DNA of 34,852 nucleotides, from positions 1-34,852 of the forward strand of contig DAISGI010000025.1 in NCBI GenBank assembly GCA_036823195.1. Direction: 5' to 3'. Positions 8,331 to 15,270 of this stretch are shown in pieces; within the stretch, counting starts at the first letter, position 1; each line of letters begins with the position of its first letter. The notes beneath the pieces are model-generated. The model worked only from the letters and a program-made list of their open reading frames with translations. It ran no database searches and was not told where the DNA came from. Source of the stretch: UBA4874 sp002399435. GTDB lineage: Bacteria; Bacillota; Clostridia; Caldicoprobacterales; DTU083. A program made the translations under genes and the position numbers.

Positions 8331-8726
8331 ATGGACATAAAGAAAATTGTTATTCCCGCCATTGGGATAGGAACTGTAGTAACCAATGTATTATTATTAA
8401 AGGGTAACTTAAAAACGGCATCAAATGTATCAAGCGTAGCTACTGAAGCCATAAAAGAAACTGAAGAAACCTTTGGCGGTGTTCCATTATCAAAGTTTAC
8501 TGAACTGGCAAAACAGTGTTATCATGGAATAAAATGCACTATAGACCAGTGGGGATTTTTAGTTTTTCATTCGACGTCTAATTCTGGTAGAACTAAATTT
8601 CATACACAGATGACTATTGATGGGGCAGGTAAGCTGGTTAACCTTGGCGGTCATTATCCTGGGCAATGGTGGTCATCTGCTGATGAATTTACTAAAAAAG
8701 CTAATGAATTATTTTCATTCAAATAA
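8331..8726 (+). CDS. Lone plus-strand hypothetical protein with an N-terminal hydrophobic segment
   Basis: I do not recognise this 131-residue protein. Residues about 5-24 form a hydrophobic segment (IVIPAIGIGTVVTNVLLL), which could be a membrane anchor or uncleaved signal. The rest is soluble-looking, with Trp-rich parts near residues 74 and 113-114. The ATG follows AGGTGG. It is the only convincing plus-strand gene inside the ICE body. It looks more AT-rich than its neighbours and ends at its own terminator (8798-8832). This independent layout suggests a cargo gene acquired between the primase and virD4 genes, perhaps for immunity, entry exclusion or host interaction. That is inference only. 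Confidence 0.75.
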   Translation: MDIKKIVIPAIGIGTVVTNVLLLKGNLKTASNVSSVATEAIKETEETFGGVPLSKFTELAKQCYHGIKCTIDQWGFLVFHSTSNSGRTKFHTQMTIDGAGKLVNLGGHYPGQWWSSADEFTKKANELFSFK

Positions 8727-8797
8727 AATCACCTAAAGACAATATTTTGCTGTTAAAGGAAAGACAAATTTCACTTTGACTATAAATCAGATTTTTT

Positions 8798-8832
8798 GTG
8801 GAGCGGTCAGCACTTTGGCCGCTCCACTTTTT
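8798..8832 (+). terminator. Intrinsic terminator after the plus-strand gene
   Basis: An 11-bp stem (GTGGAGCGGTC against GGCCGCTCCAC, one G-U pair) is followed by TTTTT. The T-tract is only on the plus strand, so it serves the 8331-8726 gene. It also abuts the 3' end of the convergent primase gene. Confidence 0.88.
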
Positions 8833-8833
8833 G

Positions 8834-9778
8834 CTATGCCATCCTCATCTCAAACCCGCCCTGTTTTTGCTGCATCATGCACACCAAATCATCATTCCAG
8901 TCTTTTCTCTGGGAGATACGCAGCTCAGATGCATATCCTTTTTCCGCAAGCTGATTTTTCAGCCGCTCGCTTGCCTTGTATCCGGCTTCATCGTTATCCA
9001 AGCAAAGCGATATATGGGAAATCTGCGGGCATTGCTCCAGCATCCACAGCATTGCCTGACAGCCGACACCGCAGAGAGCCACATAGCTATGCCGCTGCCA
9101 GTTCTTTGGATAAAGCGTAATGTAGGACAGCATATCCACCGGCGCTTCAAAGACGTATAAGTCATCGCTTTTTCCAAGCCAGTGAAAGCTGTACCGTGGA
9201 TCGCTGCCATCCACATTTCCTTTGAAGCCGATGCCCTCGGTATAGAGCCCTCGCTTATGAGCGTGCCTGGCAGTGCCAGTTTCATCCACACCTACAAACA
9301 CAGCGTTATGGTACTCTTTAGCACCGTCCTTGGATCTTTCGCAGCTCTCATACAGGAGCTTTGCCTTGGCAAAGTAATTGACTACTTTACGGTCAATGCA
9401 CCTGGTTTTTACCAGATAGGCATAGACGCGGCGCATGTCACTGTGGGGCCTCGGAAGCGAAAATGTTTTTTTCGTTTCCTGTATCTTTTGTGAGACAGGG
9501 CGGTAGGGCTCACCTTGTTCTCCGCCCAACAGCATAGTCACGGCTTCGGGAAAGGAAAGCCCATAAAAGTACCGCACAAAGTCAACGGCATACCCGCCTT
9601 TTTCCGCGGAGTGATCATACCACTCGTTTCCACGGATGGTGATGCTGTGATCGGAAGCCAGCCTTTTATCCCGGCCGCTGGGCAGCAGCTTTTCTCCGTG
9701 CCGCTGGAGGAAATCCACAAGGTCCACATTATTGGCACGGCATTTTTGATCATCTGTAAAATGCACATACACGCCCAT
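8834..9778 (-). CDS. DUF3991/TOPRIM primase-like protein
   Basis: This 314-residue protein has an N-terminal zinc-ribbon-like/DUF3991 part and a C-terminal TOPRIM domain. The N-terminal part resembles DnaG or CHC2-like segments, with DHSITIRGNEWYDHSAEKGG and DFVRYFYG. The TOPRIM acidic residues are Glu211 in VFEAPVDMLSYI and Asp261/Asp263 in CLDNDEAG. In ICEs such proteins are thought to prime the complementary strand in the recipient, or in the donor during rolling-circle replication. An AGGAGG site precedes the ATG. The terminator at 9817-9845 separates it from the relaxase, so it may depend on read-through or an attenuator. The C-terminus ends in a short Met-rich tail (EMRMA). Confidence 0.87.
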   Translation of the reverse strand: MGVYVHFTDDQKCRANNVDLVDFLQRHGEKLLPSGRDKRLASDHSITIRGNEWYDHSAEKGGYAVDFVRYFYGLSFPEAVTMLLGGEQGEPYRPVSQKIQETKKTFSLPRPHSDMRRVYAYLVKTRCIDRKVVNYFAKAKLLYESCERSKDGAKEYHNAVFVGVDETGTARHAHKRGLYTEGIGFKGNVDGSDPRYSFHWLGKSDDLYVFEAPVDMLSYITLYPKNWQRHSYVALCGVGCQAMLWMLEQCPQISHISLCLDNDEAGYKASERLKNQLAEKGYASELRISQRKDWNDDLVCMMQQKQGGFEMRMA

Positions 9779-9789
9779 GGTCGCACCTC

Positions 9790-9909
9790 CTACCTGTGGC
9801 GATTGCCGATTCTATGAAAAAAAGCCGCCCTTTTTACAGGACGGCAATGGTTCTGAAGCAATTTTTTCTTGATAAATGTCCGTTTCATTTTATCTTTCTG
9901 TTTTTTCAC
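9790..9909 (-). CDS. Possible 39-codon leader ORF overlapping a terminator
   Basis: A GTG codon with GGAGG a few bases upstream opens a 39-codon frame that ends 12 bp before the primase start. The product would be very basic (many Lys and Arg). Its 3' half lies across the terminator hairpin at 9817-9845, so translation and termination would compete. It may be a leader peptide in an attenuator. It may instead be a chance ORF; nothing proves that it is translated. Confidence 0.35.
   Translation of the reverse strand: MKKQKDKMKRTFIKKKLLQNHCRPVKRAAFFHRIGNRHR
9817..9845 (-). terminator. Intrinsic terminator between relaxase and primase genes
   Basis: On the minus strand GCCGTCC pairs with GGGCGGC (7 bp, one G-U) around an 8-base loop, followed by TTTTTTT. 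It lies about 150 bp after the relaxase stop and 40 bp before the primase start. Confidence 0.82.
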
Positions 9910-9991
9910 GGTTATCCTCCAATCGATATAATGATTTGCAAGTCCCGGAGCACCTGCTCAAAATCTTTTATTTTTCCAGTAAACCAAATGC

Positions 9992-12109
9992 CTATAATGA
10001 CATGGTCTGCTCATGGTCATCCCTCGCATGACCCTGCGCCTGCTTTTTCTCCCGGAGCTTGCGAAGAAGCTTCCGGTCGATCCTCTGTTCGTACGGTTTT
10101 AATGGCGGAGCGTTGTCTGCAAAAATACGGCTCATGTGATGCAGAAGCCGTGTTGCCGCCAGCAGAACGGAAGGGTCTTTGAAATCCTTGATATGGTCAA
10201 GGAAAAACTTGGCATAAAGATTGCCCTGCGCTGCCGATAGGGTGAGCCAGCGGACAGCGACATCCTTGTCTTTGGGGACGTCTTTCCCCATCAGATACAG
10301 CTTGCCGAGAGTATACTGCGCATACTGATTTCCATGTTCAGCCGCAGCCGTTAGGAATTGCAGCGCAGTCTGTATATCCTTGGGCATATCCTCATCCATG
10401 AGATAAATCTTGCCCAGTCGGTATTGTGCAAGCTGGTTTCCCTGATCGGCAGCCTGTTTCAGATACTCCACGCCCTTGGCAGTATCCTTGGAAACATCAC
10501 TTCCTTTGAGATATACGATACCGAGAGCATATTGTGCAAACGGATTTTTTCTGTCTGCGGCAAAGGTCAGCCAGCGAATGGCGGACTCCACATCCTTCAG
10601 AACACCATCACCGCCAAGGTACAACTTGCCCAGCCGGTATGCGGCAAAGATATTTCCGTGCTCTGCGGAAAGCGTATAAAGCCGTACCGTCTCAGCAGCA
10701 TTCTGTGGAACGTGGTGTCCCTTTTCATAGAGCTTGCCGAGAAAATATGCGGCAAAGGGATTTTTGGCTTCCGCCGCTTTTCTGAGATAGCCAAGGGCTT
10801 TTTCCGCCTCCTGCGGCTGCACTTTTTCATCGGAAAGGATAAGTCTCGCAAGCTGGCAGCAGGCAAGAGGATTTCCCGCGGATGCCGTTCTTTCTAATTC
10901 TTCCTCTGCCATGTCATAGGAGGGTATCTCCAAATCGTCCTCCGAGTCCGGCAGAGCTGTTTCCATGGATGCCGGTTCCTCAAAGGTTATGCTGCCAATC
11001 AGCAGAGCTTCCTGAATGACCATGTTGCGGATAGGCTTGAAATCATTGCAGCGGGAAAGGGGCGGAGGTTCCGATGGAGTTTCTGCGTAGATGGATTCGA
11101 TCCTGCCTTTGGCTTCCCACCACAAGCGATAGGCTTCAGCAACTCGACTGTCCTTGGCAAGCTCATCCACAATTTCATCCACCACGTTTTTAAGATCTGC
11201 CTTGAGATAGCCATACTGCTTTTTGCCGCCGACAGTTTGAAGCTTCTCCGCCAGGTATATGAATAGATGTTCCATGCGGTCGTTTTGCAAAACACCGTTT
11301 TTCATTTGAGGGATCAGTTCCCGCATGGATTCGGCAGCCTGTTCCTTCAGGATATCCCGGTGCTGGGTCTTTTCTTTGTAGAGCGGAATAAGCTCCTGGC
11401 GAAAAATCTCCTTTGCCAGTGAGGACTTCATTTTTTTGATTCCTTGTTTCGTAAGATAGCCCTCTCTTGGATCGGTGCTATAGCAGATCATGTGGACATG
11501 GGGATGATGGGATTCGTTGTGAAAGGCGGCATACCATCTGAGGTGGTCGGGATGGATTTTCAAATTCTCCGCAAGCTCCATTGCCTTTTCCGAAAGGAGA
11601 GCCTTCCATGCAAGAGCATTGTCGTATCCCAGCCTTGCCGCATCCTCCCGCCGCAAGGAAATAATGGGCGTCCACACATTTCCGGTATGACAAGATACCT
11701 CGTCAGCAATCTGCGATAAGATCAGCGGCTCGTCACCGGCCGTGAACAGACCGTGGCGATCAAGCTTCTCGACGCGGGGGCGGTTTGCGATGTAGTCCAG
11801 GTATTTTTCCCGGCCGCTGATTCTATCAAGGTTCTGTTCCAGCGCGATGGTGATGAATTCTGTAGCGTTTCCCCGGTTGGGATTTTCACAGTAATCTGCA
11901 TATTCAAATAAATCCTTGGTATCGGGAAACTCCCGGAGGATCTGTGCAATCACATCTTTTTGCTTCTTGGTGGAGTGCCAAAGCTTATGACCGCTTTCCA
12001 TCTTTTCTACACCATCGCGGGTGGCAATATATTTTACGAGATTATTCAGATGGGCTGCGGTCTTTTCCCCGCCCTTAAGATAGGGGCATTTGAGAATGAT
12101 ACGGGCCAT
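9992..12109 (-). CDS. MobP-like relaxase with C-terminal Sel1-repeat domain
   Basis: The relaxase nicks oriT and carries the strand into the recipient. The N-terminal domain (about residues 1-300) has the metal-binding motif HHPHVH at 201-206 and a candidate catalytic Tyr27 in LVKYIATR. The C-terminal part (about 403-637) is built of Sel1-like repeats with an exact 36-residue period, seen as LGKLY or LGKIY at 457, 493, 565 and 601 and LGIVY at 529. Sel1/TPR-type repeats bind proteins. The relaxase ATG overlaps the RHH stop codon (TAATG). The protein ends in QTMSL, like several other proteins here. The relaxase call is strong. The exact MOB class (MobP3 from memory) would need a profile search. 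Confidence 0.92.
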   Translation of the reverse strand: MARIILKCPYLKGGEKTAAHLNNLVKYIATRDGVEKMESGHKLWHSTKKQKDVIAQILREFPDTKDLFEYADYCENPNRGNATEFITIALEQNLDRISGREKYLDYIANRPRVEKLDRHGLFTAGDEPLILSQIADEVSCHTGNVWTPIISLRREDAARLGYDNALAWKALLSEKAMELAENLKIHPDHLRWYAAFHNESHHPHVHMICYSTDPREGYLTKQGIKKMKSSLAKEIFRQELIPLYKEKTQHRDILKEQAAESMRELIPQMKNGVLQNDRMEHLFIYLAEKLQTVGGKKQYGYLKADLKNVVDEIVDELAKDSRVAEAYRLWWEAKGRIESIYAETPSEPPPLSRCNDFKPIRNMVIQEALLIGSITFEEPASMETALPDSEDDLEIPSYDMAEEELERTASAGNPLACCQLARLILSDEKVQPQEAEKALGYLRKAAEAKNPFAAYFLGKLYEKGHHVPQNAAETVRLYTLSAEHGNIFAAYRLGKLYLGGDGVLKDVESAIRWLTFAADRKNPFAQYALGIVYLKGSDVSKDTAKGVEYLKQAADQGNQLAQYRLGKIYLMDEDMPKDIQTALQFLTAAAEHGNQYAQYTLGKLYLMGKDVPKDKDVAVRWLTLSAAQGNLYAKFFLDHIKDFKDPSVLLAATRLLHHMSRIFADNAPPLKPYEQRIDRKLLRKLREKKQAQGHARDDHEQTMSL

Positions 12110-12525
12110 TATTCTTCATCATCCGGACTGTTCTGGAAATCCACTGCATCCTCCAGCCGGATTTTACCTTTGGTTCGTTTGACTTCGGCAACGCATCGGC
12201 CACGAAGCCGGTGCAATTCCTCATCGGTAATCTCCAGCGTAACCGCAAGCAGATGCATCATCATGCTGATTTCCACTGAAAGCCGGAATAGATTATTTGC
12301 CACCCGGTTTTCAGTTTTTTGCAATGTGCCTTGTATCGATGCAAGCAATGCCTTGGAAAGATAGGAGGAGATATCCTCTGTTCCAAGGTATCCCATGTAA
12401 AAGCTAAGTGCCTTTTCAATAAATTCGCTACGGCTTTTGCAGTTGTCCTTGCTTAGCCAGCCGTCCAGCCGTTCCATGGTTTCGGGATACAGCCAGACTG
12501 CTGTCCGTTCCTTATTGTTTTTCAT
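12109..12525 (-). CDS. Ribbon-helix-helix relaxosome accessory protein
   Basis: This 138-residue protein probably binds DNA near oriT and helps the relaxase. The N-terminal 50 residues have the RHH form: a short strand (RTAVWLYPETMERLDGWL) followed by helices with SRSEFIEKALSFYM. The C-terminal half is helical and ends in an acidic tail. The ATG at 12525 is chosen because GGAGG lies 7 bp upstream; an earlier in-frame TTG has no such support. Its stop overlaps the relaxase start by one base, so they are translated together. CGACCAC heptamers upstream are candidate binding sites. It plays the part that TraJ or MobC-like proteins play elsewhere. Confidence 0.82.
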   Translation of the reverse strand: MKNNKERTAVWLYPETMERLDGWLSKDNCKSRSEFIEKALSFYMGYLGTEDISSYLSKALLASIQGTLQKTENRVANNLFRLSVEISMMMHLLAVTLEITDEELHRLRGRCVAEVKRTKGKIRLEDAVDFQNSPDDEE

Positions 12526-12658
12526 ATACAAGCCTCCGTTTCATGGATGTACACCTGTGGGGTGACCGTACAAATCCCTTTTGTTTTCTGCTTTTTCTTC
12601 AATTTCGACCACTTCGACCGTGACAAATCCGCAATCCGACCACCTCATGGGAATGAGC

Positions 12659-12683
12659 AAAAAACGCCCAGCACTGCTGGGCG
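12659..12683 (-). terminator. Intrinsic terminator closing the long transfer operon
   Basis: A 9-bp perfect stem (CGCCCAGCA against TGCTGGGCG, one-base centre) at 12665-12683 is followed on the minus strand by TTTTTT. Transcripts from the T4SS operon would cross the candidate oriT and stop here, before the relaxase gene pair. The near-perfect palindrome could also be part of the oriT structure. Confidence 0.75.
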
Positions 12684-12691
12684 AAGTGAGT

Positions 12692-12730
12692 GGCGGGAGG
12701 GCGCTTGCGACCACCCGCCTTTATCCTGCT
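12692..12730 (+). other. oriT: Candidate origin of transfer (oriT) with IncP-like nic site
   Basis: An imperfect inverted repeat runs from 12692 to 12719: GGCGGG, GG and CGC pair with CCCGCC, CC and GCG around a TT loop, with two mismatches. Nine bases after its right arm is TATCCTG followed by C, which matches the IncP-family nic consensus; the predicted cut is between 12728 and 12729. Inverted repeat, short spacer and nic in this order is the RP4 oriT layout. The relaxase and RHH genes lie directly beside it. The plus strand would be cut and the relaxase gene would enter the recipient last, as is usual. Confidence 0.72.
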
Positions 12731-12903
12731 CTTTTTTAGACCCAAGGACGGTGCAAGGGCAACGCATATTGTGACCGAATGGCGATAGTCGGGCATCTCC
12801 GCACAAAGCCCCCACAATCGGTTTTACTTGGCTTGGCGGGGAACTATGCCACCTATCGCTGAATAAGCCCACACAGGGGCACACGGGCGGCAACACGGGC
12901 GCG

Positions 12904-13347
12904 TCACATCTGTTGGACTGTCTGGCTCGTCAGCGGCTCCGGTTCCTCCTGCAGACGGAGGCCGTAATCCTCCAGCGTCAGCCCTTCCTGATGTATGCAG
13001 TAGTCCTGCATTTTTTTCAGCAGGATTTCTCTTTCCTGATCGTCCAGCTGGTAGACCAGTTCTTGGCAGGAGCCGTCCCCGCGATTCAGGACGATGTCCA
13101 GCGTATCGCATACCTGCCCTTGGCCGATGTCATAATTGGCATAGACATTGATCCAGTCATTGTTCTCCACCGTTTCCACATGGGTTCCGAATACCTCATC
13201 TACGTTGAAGAAGGTATCCATATAAAAATTGAGTCTGCCATCCGTTTCCATGATTTCATCGGAAAAGGTGATATCGCTGTCCGTCAGTTTCCGGCTGCCT
13301 GCGGTCAGAAACGGACCGGTTGCCTGTTCCATCGATTTTTCTTTCAT
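12904..13347 (-). CDS. Acidic ICE-conserved hypothetical protein
   Basis: This 147-residue acidic protein has no membrane segment. Residues about 20-100 look beta-rich (LNFYMDTFFNVDEVFGTHVE and NDWINVYANYDIGQGQVCD). The last 40 residues are helical and end in SQTVQQM. I recall similar proteins in clostridial ICEs but cannot name the family with confidence. The ATG follows GGAGG. It is the last gene of the long minus-strand transfer operon before oriT, directly downstream of the short DUF6103-like gene. Its position suggests a role in DNA processing or anti-restriction, but this is only inferred. Confidence 0.7.
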   Translation of the reverse strand: MKEKSMEQATGPFLTAGSRKLTDSDITFSDEIMETDGRLNFYMDTFFNVDEVFGTHVETVENNDWINVYANYDIGQGQVCDTLDIVLNRGDGSCQELVYQLDDQEREILLKKMQDYCIHQEGLTLEDYGLRLQEEPEPLTSQTVQQM

Positions 13348-13542
13348 TCAGATTCCTCCATTGCCGAATTTTCCAAGGCTCGCAGCGCGAACCTCAGAGA
13401 GAAAAAAGGGCGGTGCACATTTTTTACACACCGCCGCTGCCTGTGCTTCAATGCGTTCCCGTACATCAGTGGGAACATGCTTTTCATAGAGAGCCTCCAG
13501 TTTCTCTGTATTGAACGGAACAGAAATAGTTTCCCTTTTCAT
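13348..13542 (-). CDS. Short DUF6103-like protein with an internal deletion
   Basis: This 64-residue protein starts like the larger relative at 14846-15196. ISVPFNTEKLEAL matches LKLSFPTEKLEAL, and YEKHVPTDVRERIE matches YEKAVPAQVREYVE. The 22 residues between those blocks in the longer protein are absent here. The C-terminal 25 residues are unrelated and include a CKKC pair. The start has an AAAGGAG site. It lies next to the 12904 gene with no gap. It may be a functional short form or a decayed copy. The family name is from memory. Confidence 0.6.
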   Translation of the reverse strand: MKRETISVPFNTEKLEALYEKHVPTDVRERIEAQAAAVCKKCAPPFFLSEVRAASLGKFGNGGI

Positions 13543-13574
13543 AAAATTCCACTCCTTTGGTTGATTTCGAGCAG

Positions 13575-13645
13575 AAAGTGAGCCATGTTGGTGCAGACAG
13601 CCTGTGTTCTGATAGAAGCATTCAGGAAAAGTGAGCCAACATGGT
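13575..13645. repeat. Two 18-bp near-identical repeats with inverted cores
   Basis: AAAGTGAGCCATGTTGGT (13575-13592) and AAAGTGAGCCAACATGGT (13628-13645) match at 15 of 18 positions. The differing centre TGT in one is the reverse complement of ACA in the other, within a CCA-NNN-TGG palindrome. They follow directly after the stop of the small ParM-partner gene. They could bind that protein as a centromere or be an operator. Confidence 0.55.
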
Positions 13646-13929
13646 TACAATTCCTCCAGTGCGTGAATCAGGCTGCCGGGCAGTTCCTTCAGCTGAACAG
13701 CCGTATCCGGCGTCAGTGTCTGCGGGACTTCCGCCAGCCGGAGGTTTTGAAGTTCTTCCCGAACAGCTTGCCGAACCAGCTGCTCCAGCCGTTCTGTTTG
13801 TGCGGCGGCGAGAATACTGGACACCACAAAGTCGGTGCGCTGGCGGTTGGCCTGTTGCGAAAACAGACGCTCGGCCTCCCGGTGCCTGGGATCGTCCATG
13901 TCAAAGGACAGATAGTATCGCTTCCTCAT
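13645..13929 (-). CDS. Small ParM-partner protein (StbB/ParR-like)
   Basis: This 94-residue protein starts four bases after the ParM-like gene stop. Its N-terminus (MRKRYYLSFDMDDPRHREA) is a short strand followed by helices, compatible with a ribbon-helix-helix centromere-binding protein. The middle has RQRTDFVVSSILAAAQTERL, and the C-terminus is helical. In ParM-type systems the small gene after the actin encodes the adaptor that links DNA to filaments. Earlier in-frame codons would overlap the actin gene and are not preferred. Repeats at 13575-13645, just downstream, are candidate binding sites. The role is inferred mainly from the arrangement. Confidence 0.65.
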   Translation of the reverse strand: MRKRYYLSFDMDDPRHREAERLFSQQANRQRTDFVVSSILAAAQTERLEQLVRQAVREELQNLRLAEVPQTLTPDTAVQLKELPGSLIHALEEL

Positions 13930-13933
13930 AGGC

Positions 13934-14815
13934 TTACCCCAGCAGGAGCTTGTACCCGTCCGCATTGGCAAACCGGTTCAGTACAGCCACGGTATTGAGT
14001 CCATCCCCGCACAGCCGGGATTCCAAAAGCTCCGCACCGCCACCCACGAACACGGTAGGAAGCCTTAAATCCAAGCCCCGTTCCCGCAGTGCGTTCAGCA
14101 GCTCCTTGCAGTAGGCGGACACCTCCTGCTCCACAGCTTCTTCGATTTTCCTGCGGTCAGTATGCTGGATTTTGCCCCGAATAGCATCGGTGATCAGCAC
14201 ATCCGAAAGAAGAATGCCGCTTTTCTGCAGGGCATCCTGAATGCGGCTGTAAAGAATGATCGTGCCCATCCGCAGACTGGCGCAGCTTGCCCTGTCCAGC
14301 CTGAAATTGTGGACGGTGAGAACATCCACCGTGTATCCGCCAATGTCAACGAGGGTAATGCTGCGATATTCCTGCAGACGGGGATAGTACCGGCACAGAG
14401 CCGCATGTCCCTGAGCGAACACCTTACAGTCTGCAATGCGACAGCGGTAGGCTGCTCCTTCGAACACAAAGGATACATTTTCCCGCAAAAAATATTGCCG
14501 AAACGCTTCCTTCTGCGTGCCATAGCTGTCAATGGGAAGCCCCACCCCCAGCATAATATCCGCATTGGCCACTCCGGAACGCTTCATGGCCTCGGCAATG
14601 GCCGGCAGGGTGAGAATAAAGGTATCCTGCTCTCTGGTTTTATCCTGCTGAAAGCGCAGACGGCGTTCCCCGATGGCGTAATAGTTGCCTTCATAATAGA
14701 GCTGCAGCTCCGGCGTAATGAATTCCCGGTCGCTGACCGCGAAGCCGGAGGCGTAAAGCATCCCCTCCGAGGATTTGGTATTGTAGTTTCCGTTGTCTAT
14801 GCCAAGCTTGATCAT
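13934..14815 (-). CDS. parM: ParM/StbA-family actin-like segregation ATPase
   Basis: This protein would form filaments that push DNA copies apart, which keeps a circular ICE or plasmid in dividing cells. The actin-fold signatures are present: phosphate-1 LGIDNGNYNT at 4-13, phosphate-2 VDIGGYTVDV at 156-165 and adenosine VFVGGGAELL at 255-264. At 293 residues it fits the ParM/Alp group. The ATG at 14815 is chosen because GGAGG lies 8 bp upstream; an upstream in-frame GTG lacks this. The next gene is a small adaptor-like protein. Such a system on an ICE suggests that the excised form replicates and persists. Confidence 0.88.
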   Translation of the reverse strand: MIKLGIDNGNYNTKSSEGMLYASGFAVSDREFITPELQLYYEGNYYAIGERRLRFQQDKTREQDTFILTLPAIAEAMKRSGVANADIMLGVGLPIDSYGTQKEAFRQYFLRENVSFVFEGAAYRCRIADCKVFAQGHAALCRYYPRLQEYRSITLVDIGGYTVDVLTVHNFRLDRASCASLRMGTIILYSRIQDALQKSGILLSDVLITDAIRGKIQHTDRRKIEEAVEQEVSAYCKELLNALRERGLDLRLPTVFVGGGAELLESRLCGDGLNTVAVLNRFANADGYKLLLG

Positions 14816-14845
14816 AGCCGACACCTCCTTGTTCTTTTTCTGATG

Positions 14846-15196
14846 TTACATACTCATGCTCATGCCCTGCGTTTCCTGCAGAGAGTCCTCCGCAGGTGCG
14901 TCGGGCTGATGGGCGGCTGTCTGCGGCTCTGCGGGAGCCTGTTCACTCTGGCGGCGGTTCTGAGGCGCAGGGCGTTCTCTGGCTGCGGGGGCCGCCTGTG
15001 TTTCCTGCGATGCGGGAGCCTGCTCCATGCGACTCTCCACATATTCCCGTACTTGGGCCGGAACCGCCTTTTCATAGGTTTTGTCCAGATAATTCTGAAG
15101 CTCCTGTTCGATGGCAAGCTCCTTTTTGTCCATGAAGAAGCGGAGCGCCTCAAGCTTCTCCGTAGGGAAGGATAATTTCAGTTCGGTTGTGCTCAT
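14846..15196 (-). CDS. DUF6103-like ICE protein
   Basis: This 116-residue protein has a conserved N-terminal half (LKLSFPTEKLEALRFF, ELQNYLDKTYEKAV, PAQVREYVESRM) and a low-complexity Ala/Gln/Pro/Arg tail ending in GMSMSM. The start at 15196 is chosen because GGAGG lies 8 bp upstream. From memory the N-terminal half matches DUF6103, a family found next to ParM-like genes in clostridial ICEs; its function is unknown. It is 30 bp upstream of the ParM-like gene and is probably co-transcribed. A shorter relative lies at 13348-13542. A role in segregation or nucleoprotein assembly is possible but not shown. Confidence 0.65.
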   Translation of the reverse strand: MSTTELKLSFPTEKLEALRFFMDKKELAIEQELQNYLDKTYEKAVPAQVREYVESRMEQAPASQETQAAPAARERPAPQNRRQSEQAPAEPQTAAHQPDAPAEDSLQETQGMSMSM

Positions 15197-15227
15197 ACAG
15201 ATTTCCTCCATTCATGGAAAGATTGGC

Positions 15228-15256
15228 AGACCTGCCACAGTCAAGGTGACAGGTCT
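15228..15256 (-). other. Intergenic hairpin between hydrolase and DUF6103-like genes
   Basis: AGACCTG (15228-15234) and CAGGTCT (15250-15256) form a 7-bp stem that continues with CAC/GTG after one mismatch. No T-tract follows, so it is more likely an RNA-processing or stability element than a terminator. Confidence 0.4.
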
Positions 15257-15270
15257 TGGGAAGAACACGT

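Larger units (their letters stand above)
12526..12903. other. Non-coding oriT-bearing region
   Basis: This 378-bp region between the RHH gene and the gene at 12904-13347 has no supported ORF. From low to high coordinates it holds CGACCAC repeats, a minus-strand terminator, an imperfect inverted repeat with an IncP-like nic motif, and a short direct repeat ACACGGGCG at 12881-12889 and 12893-12901. I see no clear promoter for the RHH-relaxase unit. Confidence 0.65.

Noticed and set aside
12881..12901. Direct repeat ACACGGGCG, twice
   Set aside because: Only two copies in a GC-rich stretch; too little to assign a function apart from its place near oriT.
14162..15175. Long open frame on the plus strand (337 codons)
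   Set aside because: It lies opposite the ParM-like and DUF6103-like genes, has no ribosome binding site and its product shows no family features.
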